NCBI GenBank assembly: GCA_030141605.1
Contig: JAQGDQ010000009.1
Coordinates: forward strand, 1,459,001 to 1,523,000
Length of the DNA: 64,000 nt
DNA from: Tubiluchus corallicola
Taxonomy: Eukaryota > Priapulida > Priapulimorpha > Priapulimorphida > Tubiluchidae
Direction: 5' to 3'
The notes beneath the pieces are model-generated. The model made no database searches, was not told the origin of the DNA, and saw only the letters and a program-made list of their open reading frames with translations. The position numbers and the translations under genes are program-made. Shown piece after piece: positions 22,375 to 35,500 of the stretch. Numbering within the stretch: position 1 is the first letter of the stretch; each line of letters starts with the position of its first letter.

Positions 22375-25300
22375 GACTGCAATGAAAGAATAACTACTGT
22401 ACGTAGCTGCATGCAGCTAGAAGGCTTTGCATTTTTTCACACAATTTTTTATAGATTGTCACTTGCATAAGCTAAAATTATTTAGTATTTTTTGTCCTTT
22501 GCGAAATGCTAAACGCCATTTTCTTTCAATTTAGCATAAATGATGTTCGTATGTTCCTTCTAAATAGACGATTTAAGGATTTATGAACGGATTTTCATCA
22601 CCAGGCATTACCCTTTGTTTTACAAACTCGTACAAAACAAAGGTTAACCGTCACTTAATGTGAAAGGCAACAAAATAGCATAACCAGTACGTCAAAACTT
22701 TTCAAAACTGGACAAACAGTAATGCTTTGATCGACAAGATTACAGGCTGTCTTGCTAGAAAAGCTTCTGTTAAATTTTTTCTGTTTTATCACATATATAC
22801 TGACACTGGCATTGGAGAACCAGCATTATGTAATAAATAAATAAAAATCAATGCATAAAATCCAGAGACATTGCTAAAATACCTTCGTTTATCAAATTAG
22901 CTTTAACCATGGGAATACGCTTACAGGGTGGTTCTCCATGCTGGGCGTATATATGTTATAAAATTATTATTTATTAACTTACCATAATTTCGACATTTTT
23001 GGAAAACATTTCAAGACGTCGGAAGTCTGCATGACACTGACAAGATTACAAAGCTGCAGTGATGGCATCACAGAGACCTAAACGGAAGTTATTCGGAAGT
23101 TCACCTAGTAATTATAAAGATTGTAATCGTGTATAACGTTACGATAAGGTGTTGGATTCCCGTTGAGAAAACTACCTCTTGACATTATCTACACCTTCCA
23201 ATGGCTAATCCTGCATTCATTTATTCACCCTGATACCATACCATCAAGTCTAAACACAATTTGTTATAATCCGGGGGCAGTCTCAGAGACTTAAGGTAAA
23301 ACTTCATTAGTTTATAAACTGGGACAAGAAAATGACTAATGCTGGTTTCTGGTGATACTGCTTGCTAGGATACAATTGCCGGTACCATTACTGTCTAATT
23401 TAATGGAATTTTCCTATATATGAACTAAATTCCGGATATAATAGATCTTTGTTTGCCGTAAAATAGATGTCGTAACATTTCATAAAAATATTACAAAAAA
23501 CATCAGTCAGTGTCAGTAGATAAATATACACTGTTGAAAGCAAATGCGTCAAGTTAGTAAACTAAAAAAAGTAATGCAGTTAGTTGCTACCTCTAAAATC
23601 TATAATTTTCAAATTTCATACATACGTACAATTTTAATCAAATTACATCACAAACAGTTATGAAACACAGAATTTACAAATTCACTGAATAATCTAACAC
23701 AAGAACTAATAATACAGTAGAATTGTACTAAGAGCAACAAAACTCACATATAATAACAACAATAGAAAATTTTAAATCACCTACTTAATACTTAATACAA
23801 CTCGTGAAGTCACAATATAAACATTATAACACATTTAAATGCACAAATTTAGGGACGGGAAAAATAATTTGGTGAGCCCTAGTCATAATTAAAGTTCAAG
23901 AATTTCCACAAAGATGTCAAGATTATCCACATCATTAAACTCATTTCAATAAGGAAGAACCTGGTTTCCCGCTGATAGCAGTTTGCACTCAGCTTCTCAC
24001 TTCTCACCTTAATTAAGTAGTTTGTCTGTTACTAAAGAAACAATGATAAGTGCGCTAGACAAGATTTACCGCAGAGAGAGAGAGAGAGAGACAGAGACCT
24101 ACCCTTTCCCACGAGTCATGCCAATGTTCATATAACGTCTATGCCAATATATGTATGCAAATTGCAAGATAAGTTATTATAGATAATGTTTTAAAAGTCT
24201 GCAGCTGAGAAGTGCATTATGTTTGTATACGTCGTTTGTTTATTTATTCATATATTCCTTCATTTATACATTTTCTTTCGTTCATTCATTTGCGCATTTA
24301 TTCATTCATCTCGAAACATTTGTATTTATTTACTTATATTTAGCTTAGTAGTTTATTTGCTTATTTTGCTCATGAATTTATATATCTAATGCACGTTAAC
24401 ATATAATTTCTTTTTATCAGTATCCGATTTATCGTTGGTTACTTTTCTGATATTCAAATTGCTATGACGCAATAATTACTGTTAAAAACTGCAAGAGTTG
24501 GGCTTCCTCTATTCTTTCTTCTTTCTCCTCTTGTTCGCGTATTTATTTGCTTATTTGTTTGACTGCACTCGCTTGTTCAATGTTCATTCAGTCATTCATT
24601 CGTCCATTCATTCATTCATTCATTCATTCATTCATTCATTCATTTTGAGTGTTTTTTCAGTGGTTATATTTAGCTTAAAACTCGTCTTTTATAGTTTTTC
24701 AATTTGTAATTTAAAGACATTTAAAATTTTAAACGCATCCTGGCTTTGAATTAGGTTTTGCGGGAAGGGGTTAACAAACTTCAACTTATAGAAGTTATAG
24801 AAACCTATAGAACTTTCTGTTTCTTTATTAACCAATCTCCATGTCCCATTACAGTAATAATTCAACCATTTAAATCAGTCTCAGCTTCAGACTGAATAGA
24901 ATTTTAGAAGCTTAATAACATTAGGTATCAAGTACTAATAACGTTTCATAATAATTTTTCTCAACCAACCCTTTTGCAGTTTACGTCTTGACGTCTTACG
25001 TCTGAACGTCTGACGTCTAACTACACTATACCGACAGAACTTCGAGATATTTCCGTTAGGCGGAGTATGCAGCAAAGAAGAATGCTCGTGCATTATTAAT
25101 GTTATCATTCGGTATTATTTCAAGTCTAGGTGCGATTACATGAGATCGTTTACATGATATCAGCCGCAGAACATGTTAACATAGCAGGCTAAAATTACAA
25201 ACCTACTTCTAAACTCAGACAGTAATTTAACTTAAATTACAAAATGACAAACTTTGCAGTCAACATTGGGTCTTGAATAAACAGCTTTGCAATTATCACA

Positions 25301-26133
25301 TTCTGCATTTGACAATTATAGGCGTATAACTGGTTGCTCCTCCTATGGGTAAACCTGGTAAATGTTTACAATGTTTACACTGTTTACTCAGAAGCGACTG
25401 ACAGAGCAACTTGATGCCAAGAGTGGTGTACGCCTCAACTGGAAAAACAAGTGTTAAACCATAAACAACCAGTTAGAGTAAACAAGCACATGAAAAGTTG
25501 GTAAGTGAGCACGAAAGAGGTTACAATAATCAGCTTTTAAAACGTAAATAGCTATTTCGAGTCTCAAGTGCAAAGCTGTCAGTTAAAAGTACAATTGCCC
25601 AGTGTTTGTCAACTGTGAATAAAGGACACGGAAAATGTCAATATTGTTTTCTTCTCTATGGCTAGCAAGATGGTTGGCCAAAGACGTGAGGCGGACAATG
25701 TCAGGTGCTTCCACCATGTGGCTTTGTGGTTTTATTCTTTGGCGAGGAAGGCGTTGGAAAATATTTGCACACCAGGTCTGACAGTAACGCCTCGAAATTA
25801 GTCAGACTATACTCCTTCAAACAAAGGACTACATCACGTGATGACCAAATAAAAATAACTGATTTAGAAGTAAATCCTGTTGAAGTCTTTCACAAGTGGA
25901 AAATATTTTGCAGGCAGCTCTGATAGATTTCTCTGACTGTTACATAACTTTTGCGAAAGAAGCCCCTAGCTAAAGCACAAATTTCATATGTGGTTGCAAT
26001 ACCGAATCAAAGAGACGTGTCGGTACTTAGGTGCTGCTACCTAAATAGACCGAAAATAGATCCAAACAAAGAGGAAGCTTGCCCATAGGCCTGGTTGTGC
26101 CTCAAAGTGTACACGCTATGCAGAACCTAACTA
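22375..26133. other. Intergenic, simple repeats only
   Basis: AT-rich. Inverted segments GCATTGGAGAACCAGC (about 22809) and GGTTCTCCATGCTGGG (about 22931) form an imperfect 140-bp palindrome. A (GA)n run is at 24072-24098 and CATT arrays are at 24237-24320 and 24582-24644. A short open frame begins ATGGCTAGCAAGATGG at 25658 (49 codons) and has no recognisable product. No gene is supported. Confidence 0.4.
24582..24644. repeat. (CATT)n microsatellite
   Basis: Nearly perfect CATT units across about 40 bp, with degenerate flanks. It accounts for the His/Ser/Phe run of the open frame at 24498-24749. Confidence 0.9.
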
Positions 26134-26289
26134 GTTAGTCAGTCAATCATCAGTTCGTTAGTCAGTCAGTCAGTCAGTCAGTCAATCAGTTATTCAATCG
26201 GTCAGTCAGTAGATTAGTCAAACAATCAGTCTGGCAGGCAGGCAGTCGATAAGTTAGCCAGCCAGTCAGTTATTCAGCCAGCCATCAGC
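26134..26289. repeat. Degenerate (CAGT)n repeat
   Basis: CAGT units with CAAT, CAGG and CAGC variants. The cleanest part is at 26160-26182. Confidence 0.85.
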
Positions 26290-26727
26290 AGCTACTCTAG
26301 AGTTAGGCATGCTATTACTTAAACCAGCTCCGTTTTTATAGTTAAAAAGTCTTTTTAAGGTATTTTTTGTTTATAATAGACTAAACTGAATGAAAATTTA
26401 ATGATCGAGAGAAGAGGTGACTTCCGGCTGAATTGTGAATTAAGTTTATATCATTACCTTTTTTCGCCAAAAGGAAGAAAAAGCTGCAGAGCCAATTAGA
26501 GAATTTTACATCAATACCATCTGTCGTTAAGATATTCTTCTAAATAACTGGCAAGCAGATTACACCCAACGCTAATTATCACAGTCATTTGCTCAAGTAC
26601 CTCTCCAAACTGTCTGTCATTCAAGCTTACTTAACCCTTTTTCAGTGGGACCTTAAATCTAGCTTTACAATATAAATGTTTTTGGGAACTCTTATTCGAA
26701 GCTGCACAAATCACAAATACGCTTAAG

Positions 26728-26916
26728 CTAATTAAATTGCACAAATCTATGCAATATCCACTGCATAACTAGACAATTAGAATTATGCATTTGATATAGA
26801 AAAGGAGTTAGAACTGTGCCCTGAGGGAACCCACTGCGGGTTAGAGCTGTAAAATAAAGCAACCATAACGTATCATTACGTTTTACAACAATAGACGACC
26901 GTAACTCTTTGTTCAA
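26728..26916 (-). pseudogene. Decayed non-LTR retrotransposon reverse-transcriptase fragment
   Basis: The minus-strand frame contains SGFPQGTVLTPFLYQMHNSN, which matches the conserved G-PQG-VL-P-LF block of LINE reverse transcriptases. The preceding residues (VVKRNDTLWLLYFTALTRS) fit the strand before it. No other RT motif is intact nearby, so this is a short relic. The family (jockey/CR1-like) is inferred from the motif alone. Confidence 0.6.
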
Positions 26917-28698
26917 GGTGTAAATAAATGAAGGCGTTATTATGGCTTTTCACTTTGAATGCAGATTTAATGATAAGGAGTGAGAATTATTATTGTGATA
27001 CGTGATTTTGTACACACCGCTGCACAAGCATCATGATTAGCTGGAGTTCAACGATTGGTGTAGGATAATACCACTAAACAGCTAATGGATTTAACTATTA
27101 TGATTCTTTTAATCATATGAGACATTATTAGTTCAGTTTAATGCAAGTAGACGGCACAGGCAACAATAAAAAACCAGGAGTAGCATTTGGTAGCTACAGA
27201 TGACAGTATACATATAGTTCACGTAACCAAACAGTACCTTTTTCTTCAAAATAAGTAATAATTACAGTATTTAACATTTGTACTTTTTTTACTCACCAAA
27301 TATTATATTAGTTTTCTTCGCAAAATGATTTTTTTTGCACCTAGGCTGACCTAGCGCGTTTATTTTAGTTACATTACAAATAAAAATACAAAAATTTAAA
27401 TTACCACGAAAAGATTATCTAGCGCCTAATTTTTCCCATTATGCATGGATTTAAGTAACATGAAAAGGCCTAAAACTAACATTAGAACATATTATTTAAT
27501 TCGTCAAAAGCTTTTAAATTTTTATAAGACCACTCGTTATTTAACGCACTCATTTCATGTGCATCTGTACGTGTGTAAACCGCTTCTGCTTGCAATTAGA
27601 GGCGTTTTGCAATCTGGTTACAAATAAAGATTTTCAAAGTTTTTCAAAAACTCACGTTTCCCTGCGTGTACTTTTTGTTCTCAGGTAAAGCTTTGTTATA
27701 ATTGTTTATAACGAAAACTGGTGGCTAAACATCAATATACAATATCCTATGTATAATATCAGTTTTTGATATAAAAATTATTTATAGAATTTTTTTAATA
27801 CCACTAAAGGCTAACACTACATTTTGTCCGGAAATACTTTGGCCTTCTGCTTTTTTAATAATATGCACAGACTTTAGGGTAAACTGTTGAATCGGCGAAA
27901 ACGCAGGAAATGAATTGAAAAGTGCGGACAAATTTACGTGCGTCGGTTTCACTTTCTCGTGCGTCTACTATTTGATGACCAGCAATACGCATCTGGAAAG
28001 GTGGACATCCGCAGTTATGTACGTAGTCCCAGCGCTGCACAGGGCCGGCTCTAGGTTCTAGGTAGTTAGCGCCCCTTTCTCAATCCCACACCACCGCACC
28101 CACCTGCTAAATTGAATTTTTGTTGATATAATGGTACCCATATGTTGGACTCATATACATGTATTATAGTGTAATAATTAAGTGTCTATTTTCAGAGCTT
28201 AATATATATTCTCTATGTATTTCCAGCTTGTATTGATTGAATTCAAAATAGAATTTATGGCCCATTGACTTATGTCTTCAGAAGCAATCAATATTTCTGC
28301 TACACATTCTTCACGTACATGCTCTTGGCTAGATTTTTCCTAAGCCTTTTCATCTGAAAATTTTTGAAATCCTAACTTCTTTTGTCACACGCATTCACTT
28401 TACTGGCTTCATCGTTTTCAAAACCATAACTACGATCTAGTTACAAATAGCGAATCTTTTTGATGTTCAATATCCACCATTTTTTTTTCAACTTTTCGTT
28501 TCCTGTTTTGAATTCTCATAAGTTTATCTCCGATAAATAAACAAATGCTTTTGCAATAATTTGTATTAATGAATGGACCTTCTGGAGTTGATTAGCTCAG
28601 TGGCTGCTCTATCCATCCATCACAAACTACAGGCAAAAAAGGGCAAAGCGTCAGCAGTGTTTGTTTAAAATGATGTAGGAAGCCACGTAAGACAAAAG

Positions 28699-28699
<1 letters not shown>
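26917..28699. other. Intergenic; possible hAT-like end and tRNA-like segment
   Basis: No gene recognised. CAGGGCCGGCTCTAGG at about 28040 resembles the terminal sequence of hAT-type elements, but no matching opposite end was found. TAGCTCAGTGG at 28593-28603 is a perfect tRNA box A; a box B is not evident downstream. Both are weak hints of old transposable elements. Confidence 0.35.
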
Positions 28700-28763
<64 letters not shown>

Positions 28764-28780
28764 TGATGATGATGATGATG

Positions 28781-28826
<46 letters not shown>

Positions 28827-28841
28827 CAACAACAACAACAA
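28700..28841. repeat. Compound trinucleotide repeat (TAA)n(TGA)n(TAA)n(CAA)n
   Basis: About 140 bp of pure triplets: TAA units, then a block of about seven TGA units, TAA again, and finally CAA units. The order suggests successive substitutions that later expanded. Confidence 0.95.
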
Positions 28842-31800
28842 CCTTTATTTAAAGTCGGCTTTTATTCGGAGTTAAATATTTTGGCATAATTTGTTTTCAA
28901 CCTTCATTTCACAAGTTTGTTGGGGGGGGGTATAAGATGATGAGTACAAAAAAGGGGTATCCTAACTGATTAAGTGAACCAAAGGCTCCCAGAGCGACCG
29001 CAATCACACAGAAAATTGTGGTAACGCAAAGATGATTTACTATTTACTAGATTAAAAATGCCAGAATAGGCATAACAATTTTGTTGCCTTCATGTAATTT
29101 CAATGTTCTAATAAACGGATATACCCTGGATATGTTCATCCATTCATCCTCTAATTGCTTCTCTCCTATTTCTATAAGTCACTTGTTTCCACCATTCTTT
29201 GATATCCTCCTTTTTCCTTACGCGAATAACGTAAAATAACTGTTAATATCATTTTACTATAATAATAAACCTATAATAAACGAATAAAAAAACCGGTGTC
29301 TCTTTTTTGTGTTTATTTACATAACTGTAAAGTGTAAGTGCTGAATCTTAATTAATTGGCGCCGCTTTAGCAATAAGTGGCAGTGGATTGTGTTTTGTAG
29401 CAAGTGTTTAGGTTATTCGGTGCAGTAAACGTGTTTGTTAAACGCCAAACAAACGCTTACGCCCCCTTTTCTACTCCCATTCATGATATTTTATGTACTG
29501 GCACGTTTCAAAAGGATGCTTAGACATTGTCCTATGACAGAAGAATTTCTTTTGTGCATTGAACACAGGGCATACACGTACTTAACAAATTCGTTTTGCA
29601 AGAAAAATACACACGAGCAGCAATGGGTGAGCTCATGATAGCAAATAATCTCCATTGCCTGTCCAGCTTATCAAAACAAATCATTACTGTTCAACAGCAA
29701 CTTTTCAAGTCTTCGTGTGGTGTTTTAGCATTTTTCTACCTGCAAGTCTATTCACCTAGCAGCTTTGTCACTGAACAGGTATTGTTCAGGTGAGCTTGTT
29801 TTCACCTGTCTTTGTACATTTGTTAAACTTCTTGCTGCCATTGTAACCGAATCATCAAGGATAATCGCTCAGAGGAGTACCCGAGAAGTAAGAGGAGCCG
29901 AAAGAGAGGACGGTGCCAAAATATTCGATACAAGAGACGTGTCCCAACCACTTAGACAAACTAAAATCTAGAATGCAAAGAAATCTTGAAAAACTTCCTT
30001 GTTGAAATAATTTGTTATTCAGCTCATGTGAGCAGTGATTGTATGAACAAACCTTAAAAAAGCCAAGAAGTATGAACATGAATGAATGTATGAATGCAAA
30101 TCTTAACGACTAGACAATGCAGACATGCCTTAAAAACAAATACTGTGTCATAAGTCGCTGCATTATAAAGCTACATGTATAATTAAATTCACCAAGCTAT
30201 ATGGAAATATGTCTGTAATTGTAAATTATTCATTATGGTTCCATATAGTTATGCATCAACAATAACACATGAACTATCTTAAAAACATTGCAACAAACTT
30301 TTTATTTGCATCTACTTGAGAAAGAAAGACAATGTATTTAAAACAACGTTGTGAAGCTGGTAACATATTGTTACCGTTAACTGTTAAGAAAAAAAGTTAG
30401 ACTTGCAAGGCTTGCAAATATATCACCCCTTAACAAGAAATGATTTAATTACAGTTTGAACAGCAAGCAAAGTGAACATTTCCCGATATAAAATGACTTT
30501 CATAAAGTTAGACAAAACATGTGAACAAAACTTATTCAATGGTACTGACAAATATGTATTTAAGTTAGTGGCTTGTTAAAAATGAAAAGCCATTATGCTA
30601 CTAACTGATATCTGCCAAAAATGGGCTTTGATTCGAGTTAAATAGTTAGGTGGCAAACAAATATTATCTACAATAACAGCTGGCTGTTTGCTGAGAAAAC
30701 ATTAAAGGTGTGTTCACACTTGTCCAGTAACAGTCATCAAGTACTGGAATTGTAGTTATAGGCAGTGGCGGGAAAAAAGTGTGTTTTCAAAATTAAGTTT
30801 ATGGCACTTATTTGAATAAGGAAGAATTGTAGCCCTAAACAAAACAAACAGCAGTAAGCCCGAAATAGCAATTTAACAATATCTACATACACATCTTGCA
30901 ATAGACAAAAATTATTGCCTTTATTAGGCACCGTTTGTAAATGTATGATGCCTTAGACATTAATTGAGTCTAAGTAACAATTTTTTTAAATGTCAGAAGC
31001 TTTACTTGTGAGAACCACATATAAAATGTTGACTCATCTCAGTCATAAATATTACATTATAAAGTAGATATTATTGAGCTAAAAAGGGTGTTAAACATTT
31101 CGTGTTACTATTTACCTAAACTTGTCCATCGGAAGAAAAAGTTTTGACTCAACGTGAAAAGTACAAGATTAATAATATCATTGCAACACAACTGTTAATT
31201 TTAGAATTTGGTTTGCAAACATCAGTATTAAACCTACTGATGCAGTTTTTTATGTACTCCTACTCACTCAGCACATCCTTTAATGAATCATGCAAATTTG
31301 TACTAGTAAAACAGCTACATAAATTATTTACTTTGCACCAAGCTTGTACAGCCATCGACTACAACGTCATGGCTAATAAAGACATAGGCACGTTAAGATG
31401 TCCAAGAGTCCACATAGGACCGGCGTCACATTTTGTCTACTCTACGGGTCTACACTGTTGTGTCGTAACTTTGCAGGCCAAATTTGTGTCATAAGTTTGT
31501 TGAAGTGTTTTTACATAAAGGACATAAAATAACAAGTACAATTGATAAACTGTCAAACAAACAAACAAAATCTGTGTTAAAAAACTTTGCATGACAATAT
31601 TGCAAAAACAAGACGGATGATAGTAACAAAAACTGAGAACTTTCAAATTATGAAACCTCGCTTCCACACACAAGCTAATAATAAAGCTATGACAAAAGAA
31701 AAATGTGCGATAAACTGAAAGTTTGCTACAGCAACTGGTGATAAGAAAGGCGGGAAGATGACAATAGAAAGTAAAAACCCTTCAGGAAAAACAACTTGCC

Positions 31801-32593
31801 TGAACAGATATTTAACCTTACTTAACAAAGTTTACCCAGCGAACAGGGAAACCAAGAAGAAGCTAACATTCAAAAACAACCTACAATCAGTTCAGTTACA
31901 TTCTTCCTGAAAAATGGTCTGTTAGGATAAGAAGCTTTTACGAAAGACAAATATCTAGCCTTGAATTGCCGAAGTTGTTTTTAAAAAGCACCGTGTTTTC
32001 TTCAACAATATTACTTATTGTTAGGCAAACTTGATAACATGAAGCAGGTTACTGATACAGATAAATGCAACATGACAATTACCTGCATCCGAAATAATGA
32101 TGCACTGAGTTCATATTTCAAGTGTAAATAGGCGCAAAGTTAAAATAATTCACTTGATTTCAATGACTATGATCAGACACACAGTTCTTAAAACATGATT
32201 TATTTTTTGCAATTCATCATATGATACAATTAACAAAGCAATGTTTATTTGCTAATTATTTTAACACCAAATGACCCTTTCGATTATTACTTTATCAATA
32301 TTACAATCAAAAGGTAAAATATGAGAAAATATTCAAAGTTAATTTTTGTTAAAATTTTTCAATCAGAACTTTTTAAATACTAAACAATTGCCCTTCAGTA
32401 AAGAATTTTCTAGTGTGCTTCATAACTAGAATGATGACTACCTTCTGCCCCCCCCCAGACTTTTATCCATTTACTATCTTTCTTTTGCAAAAATAATAAA
32501 TGATTTTCTGGTCAAGTTATTTAATTTTGTTACCTAAAGCATAAAATAACAGTTTACAGGTAAATAAAAATATTACTAAAGTATAGACTCTCA
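28842..32593. other. Intergenic up to the RWDD1 stop codon
   Basis: AT-rich. Open frames of 60-116 codons (such as 31144-31494 plus) have no domain resemblance. The right end must contain the RWDD1 3' UTR; TTTAAT near 32522 (ATTAAA on the minus strand) and TTTATT near 32202 are possible poly(A) signals. I see no other gene. Confidence 0.4.
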
Positions 32594-35500
32594 TCATGAA
32601 TTTTCCAATTCTTCTTCTAATTCCAAATCATCGAAATCTTCAAATAATGACTCGTCTACTTTAATTTCATCCGCATCATTTCCTTCTAGGAACTGAATAT
32701 CTGATTCATTAAGAGTTGTATCCTGGAGAAATAGCTCTTTACCTGTCAGTTATAAATTTGTATAATAACTGAATTAGTGATCTAGAAGTGATCAAAAGAG
32801 AATGGATATCAATTACACGTTAATACTTCATTAATACGGCTCAGTACACTGTAAGCCAATGTCAATAAAGGCCATGGCCTAATTAGTCTGTTGGTTGTTG
32901 TGGCACGACTGGACCCTATCTCACTATCAAGAATGATCTCTACGTAAAATACTAGGAGAGGTGGCTTAACAGTAATCAGCTATATACATATATATATATA
33001 CAACGGTTTACAAAGTCTTTCAGCAAAAGAAATAGCTGATGGCAGTACTCCAGATGAGAATGGTAACCCATCCATTTACCAAACTCAGCAATACCTAAAT
33101 TTAGAAGTGAGCATCAAACGTTCGATTTCCACTCGAACAAGTATTTCAGTTTGAATTTGACTTGAACCTAAAATTATAGATTTGAATAATACAGCACTTC
33201 AACTACATGCGTTCTTCAACTACAACTACAAACATTTGAAACATCATGCAATCGGCACAATTTGTAGCTGCAATTTCTGTGCACAGTGTTTAAACAAATA
33301 ATTATTAGTGTTTTTGCTGTAGAACAAAATCAAGTAAAATGCCAGGTTTTGAGTAAACACTCTTTACTAGTGATTCAAAAATTTGTTAGGAAATCTTTAA
33401 AACTGAATTTGAATTCGATTGAGAATAGAAAATAACAAAATTTTGTTTGATTTGAGTTCAAAAGCCACAAATTCGATTCGATTTCGCTTTCTGATAGAAA
33501 ATGCTCATGACCTCACCCCTAGTTGTTAAGCATACATTGTGATAAATAAACCACTTCCATCATCCTTGCTTAATTACTCCTTTATTACTCATGAATACAA
33601 GTAGTATTTCCTATTAACAACAAATCCACCATTAATTTGGAGTTTGCTTCACAGTATTGAAAATAGTTTAATAAGATGCTCAGCCCATGCAGACATTAGT
33701 GATGATTGTGGTAACTTCTACATTTAATCCGCAAATACATAGTGGTGCCACCTAACCGATGCAAAAGAAAGCTTTTGGAGTGAATGTCTCCTAGACGACA
33801 ACATAAAATATTAGTAAAAATCGCCAGAAGAATAAAAGTGTTAAACAATTTACCTGTTAATTTTTTAGGTGCGTTCACAGTTTTTATTGGCCTGTCACTG
33901 GAACTTCTTGTTTCTGCTAAAAAATTTTCATGCCAGTCGAGAAAAGACTGTACAGTTACTCGTGTGCCTTCGAACTTCGCCTGGAATGTAAACAACCATT
34001 TGTGGTAAAAAGTAGAAAATAATAGTGATAACAGGTTAAGGAAGAAAACATTTATAATTTAAAATGTCTGCAAAGCTGTTAAAAGATTATCATGTTGTCA
34101 GTGCTTCAGAATCCAAGCAAGCATCAAAAATTGCAAGAAACAATTCTTATTTCGTTTATTCACAAAAACAATTTATTTTAACTAAAGCTTTGATGCACTG
34201 ACAAAGATGCCATAGTTTCTTGTCTACATGCAAAAAACTTATTATGTCTACATGCAAAAAACGTGTTTATATTTATACTAAAGATAACATAAAAATTAGA
34301 TATATAAGAAATGGTCAATTGTTGTTATTAGCATTTCAATAACTTAGTGTAATAATTATGTAGAACAAACTTGGATGCAAACATCATGGTAAACTCTAAG
34401 AATTGCATTAGGAAAATTAGGAAAATCCTGCCAGCTCCGCACACCTTTTCCTCTCTTTCTTTCTCTTCCTTTATCCGCATTTGTTCTTCTTCATGCCTTC
34501 GTTTACGTTCGTCAATCTGCACATTAAGCTGCTCTTGCAAAGCGGATACGAGAGTGAACACCATCACCATTCCAACATTCTCGGATGCCTGAAAAACACA
34601 ACAAATGCCAACATTAGATAAAAATACACTCATATCTCGGTTTGCCAGATCTCGGAAAAATACCAGACAAAATCTGGTCCGTAGAAAGTCTCACATACTA
34701 CGGACAGAGTCCGTTATTTCGCAAACTGACCGCTAGTTGGCAAACCATCACTTTGTTTACATCCGAACAGCATGTAACGACATGTGTGCAGCTTACCGTA
34801 TTTTCCCCGTGTATAAGAGACCCTTTTTTGCTCAGAATTTTCACTTTAAAAATAGGGGGTCTCTTATACATGGGAGTAAGTCTTTTCAATAAGATGCATA
34901 AATTGTGACACTAATGATTTTAAAGAAATAAGTGCTCTACAACTGTTTTGCGTGTCGCGTTCGACTATGAAGCAGTTGTAAGCAATACAAGCATCATGAC
35001 ACAGGCATTATCTCCGCGTTTTCTCTTTTCCTGTTACAGGTTTACAGGTACGCACTTTAATATATACCAGTACTCTTTTTCTACAACACATTAACTGGTT
35101 TTATTTTGTTTTCAGTACCGCACTGAGTTGAAAAAAGTTGTACTCTACCCTCTAAAAATGTCCGTCTGAAAAAACTTTTTTCCAGAATTTTTGCCTAAAA
35201 ATTGAAGGGGTCTCTTATACACAAGGGTCTCTTATACACGGGAAAATACGGTATATGTCAGCGTATTTAGTGGTTTAATCAGTGTGTGTAAGTGGTTTAG
35301 AGTCGATTATGTGGAGTGATTTGAGTCAATTGCAGGCAACTTTTGTATACTTTTGCATAGGAGTGGCCTGTACTAGACGTTTTTGAGACAATTAAGCGAC
35401 TGATTCTACATTACTGTGAGTCTAATACACGGTACCTACTATAATAGCTTAGTATCGTAAAATAAGGACAATCGGCAAATTCGTACCAATGTCTCCCCAC

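Noticed and set aside
25658-25807. 49-codon frame starting MASKMVGQRREADN
   Set aside because: Too short, no splice partner or family resemblance, and no promoter features.
33110-33140. tRNA gene suggested by GTTCGATTTCC
   Set aside because: No box A at suitable spacing and no cloverleaf stems.
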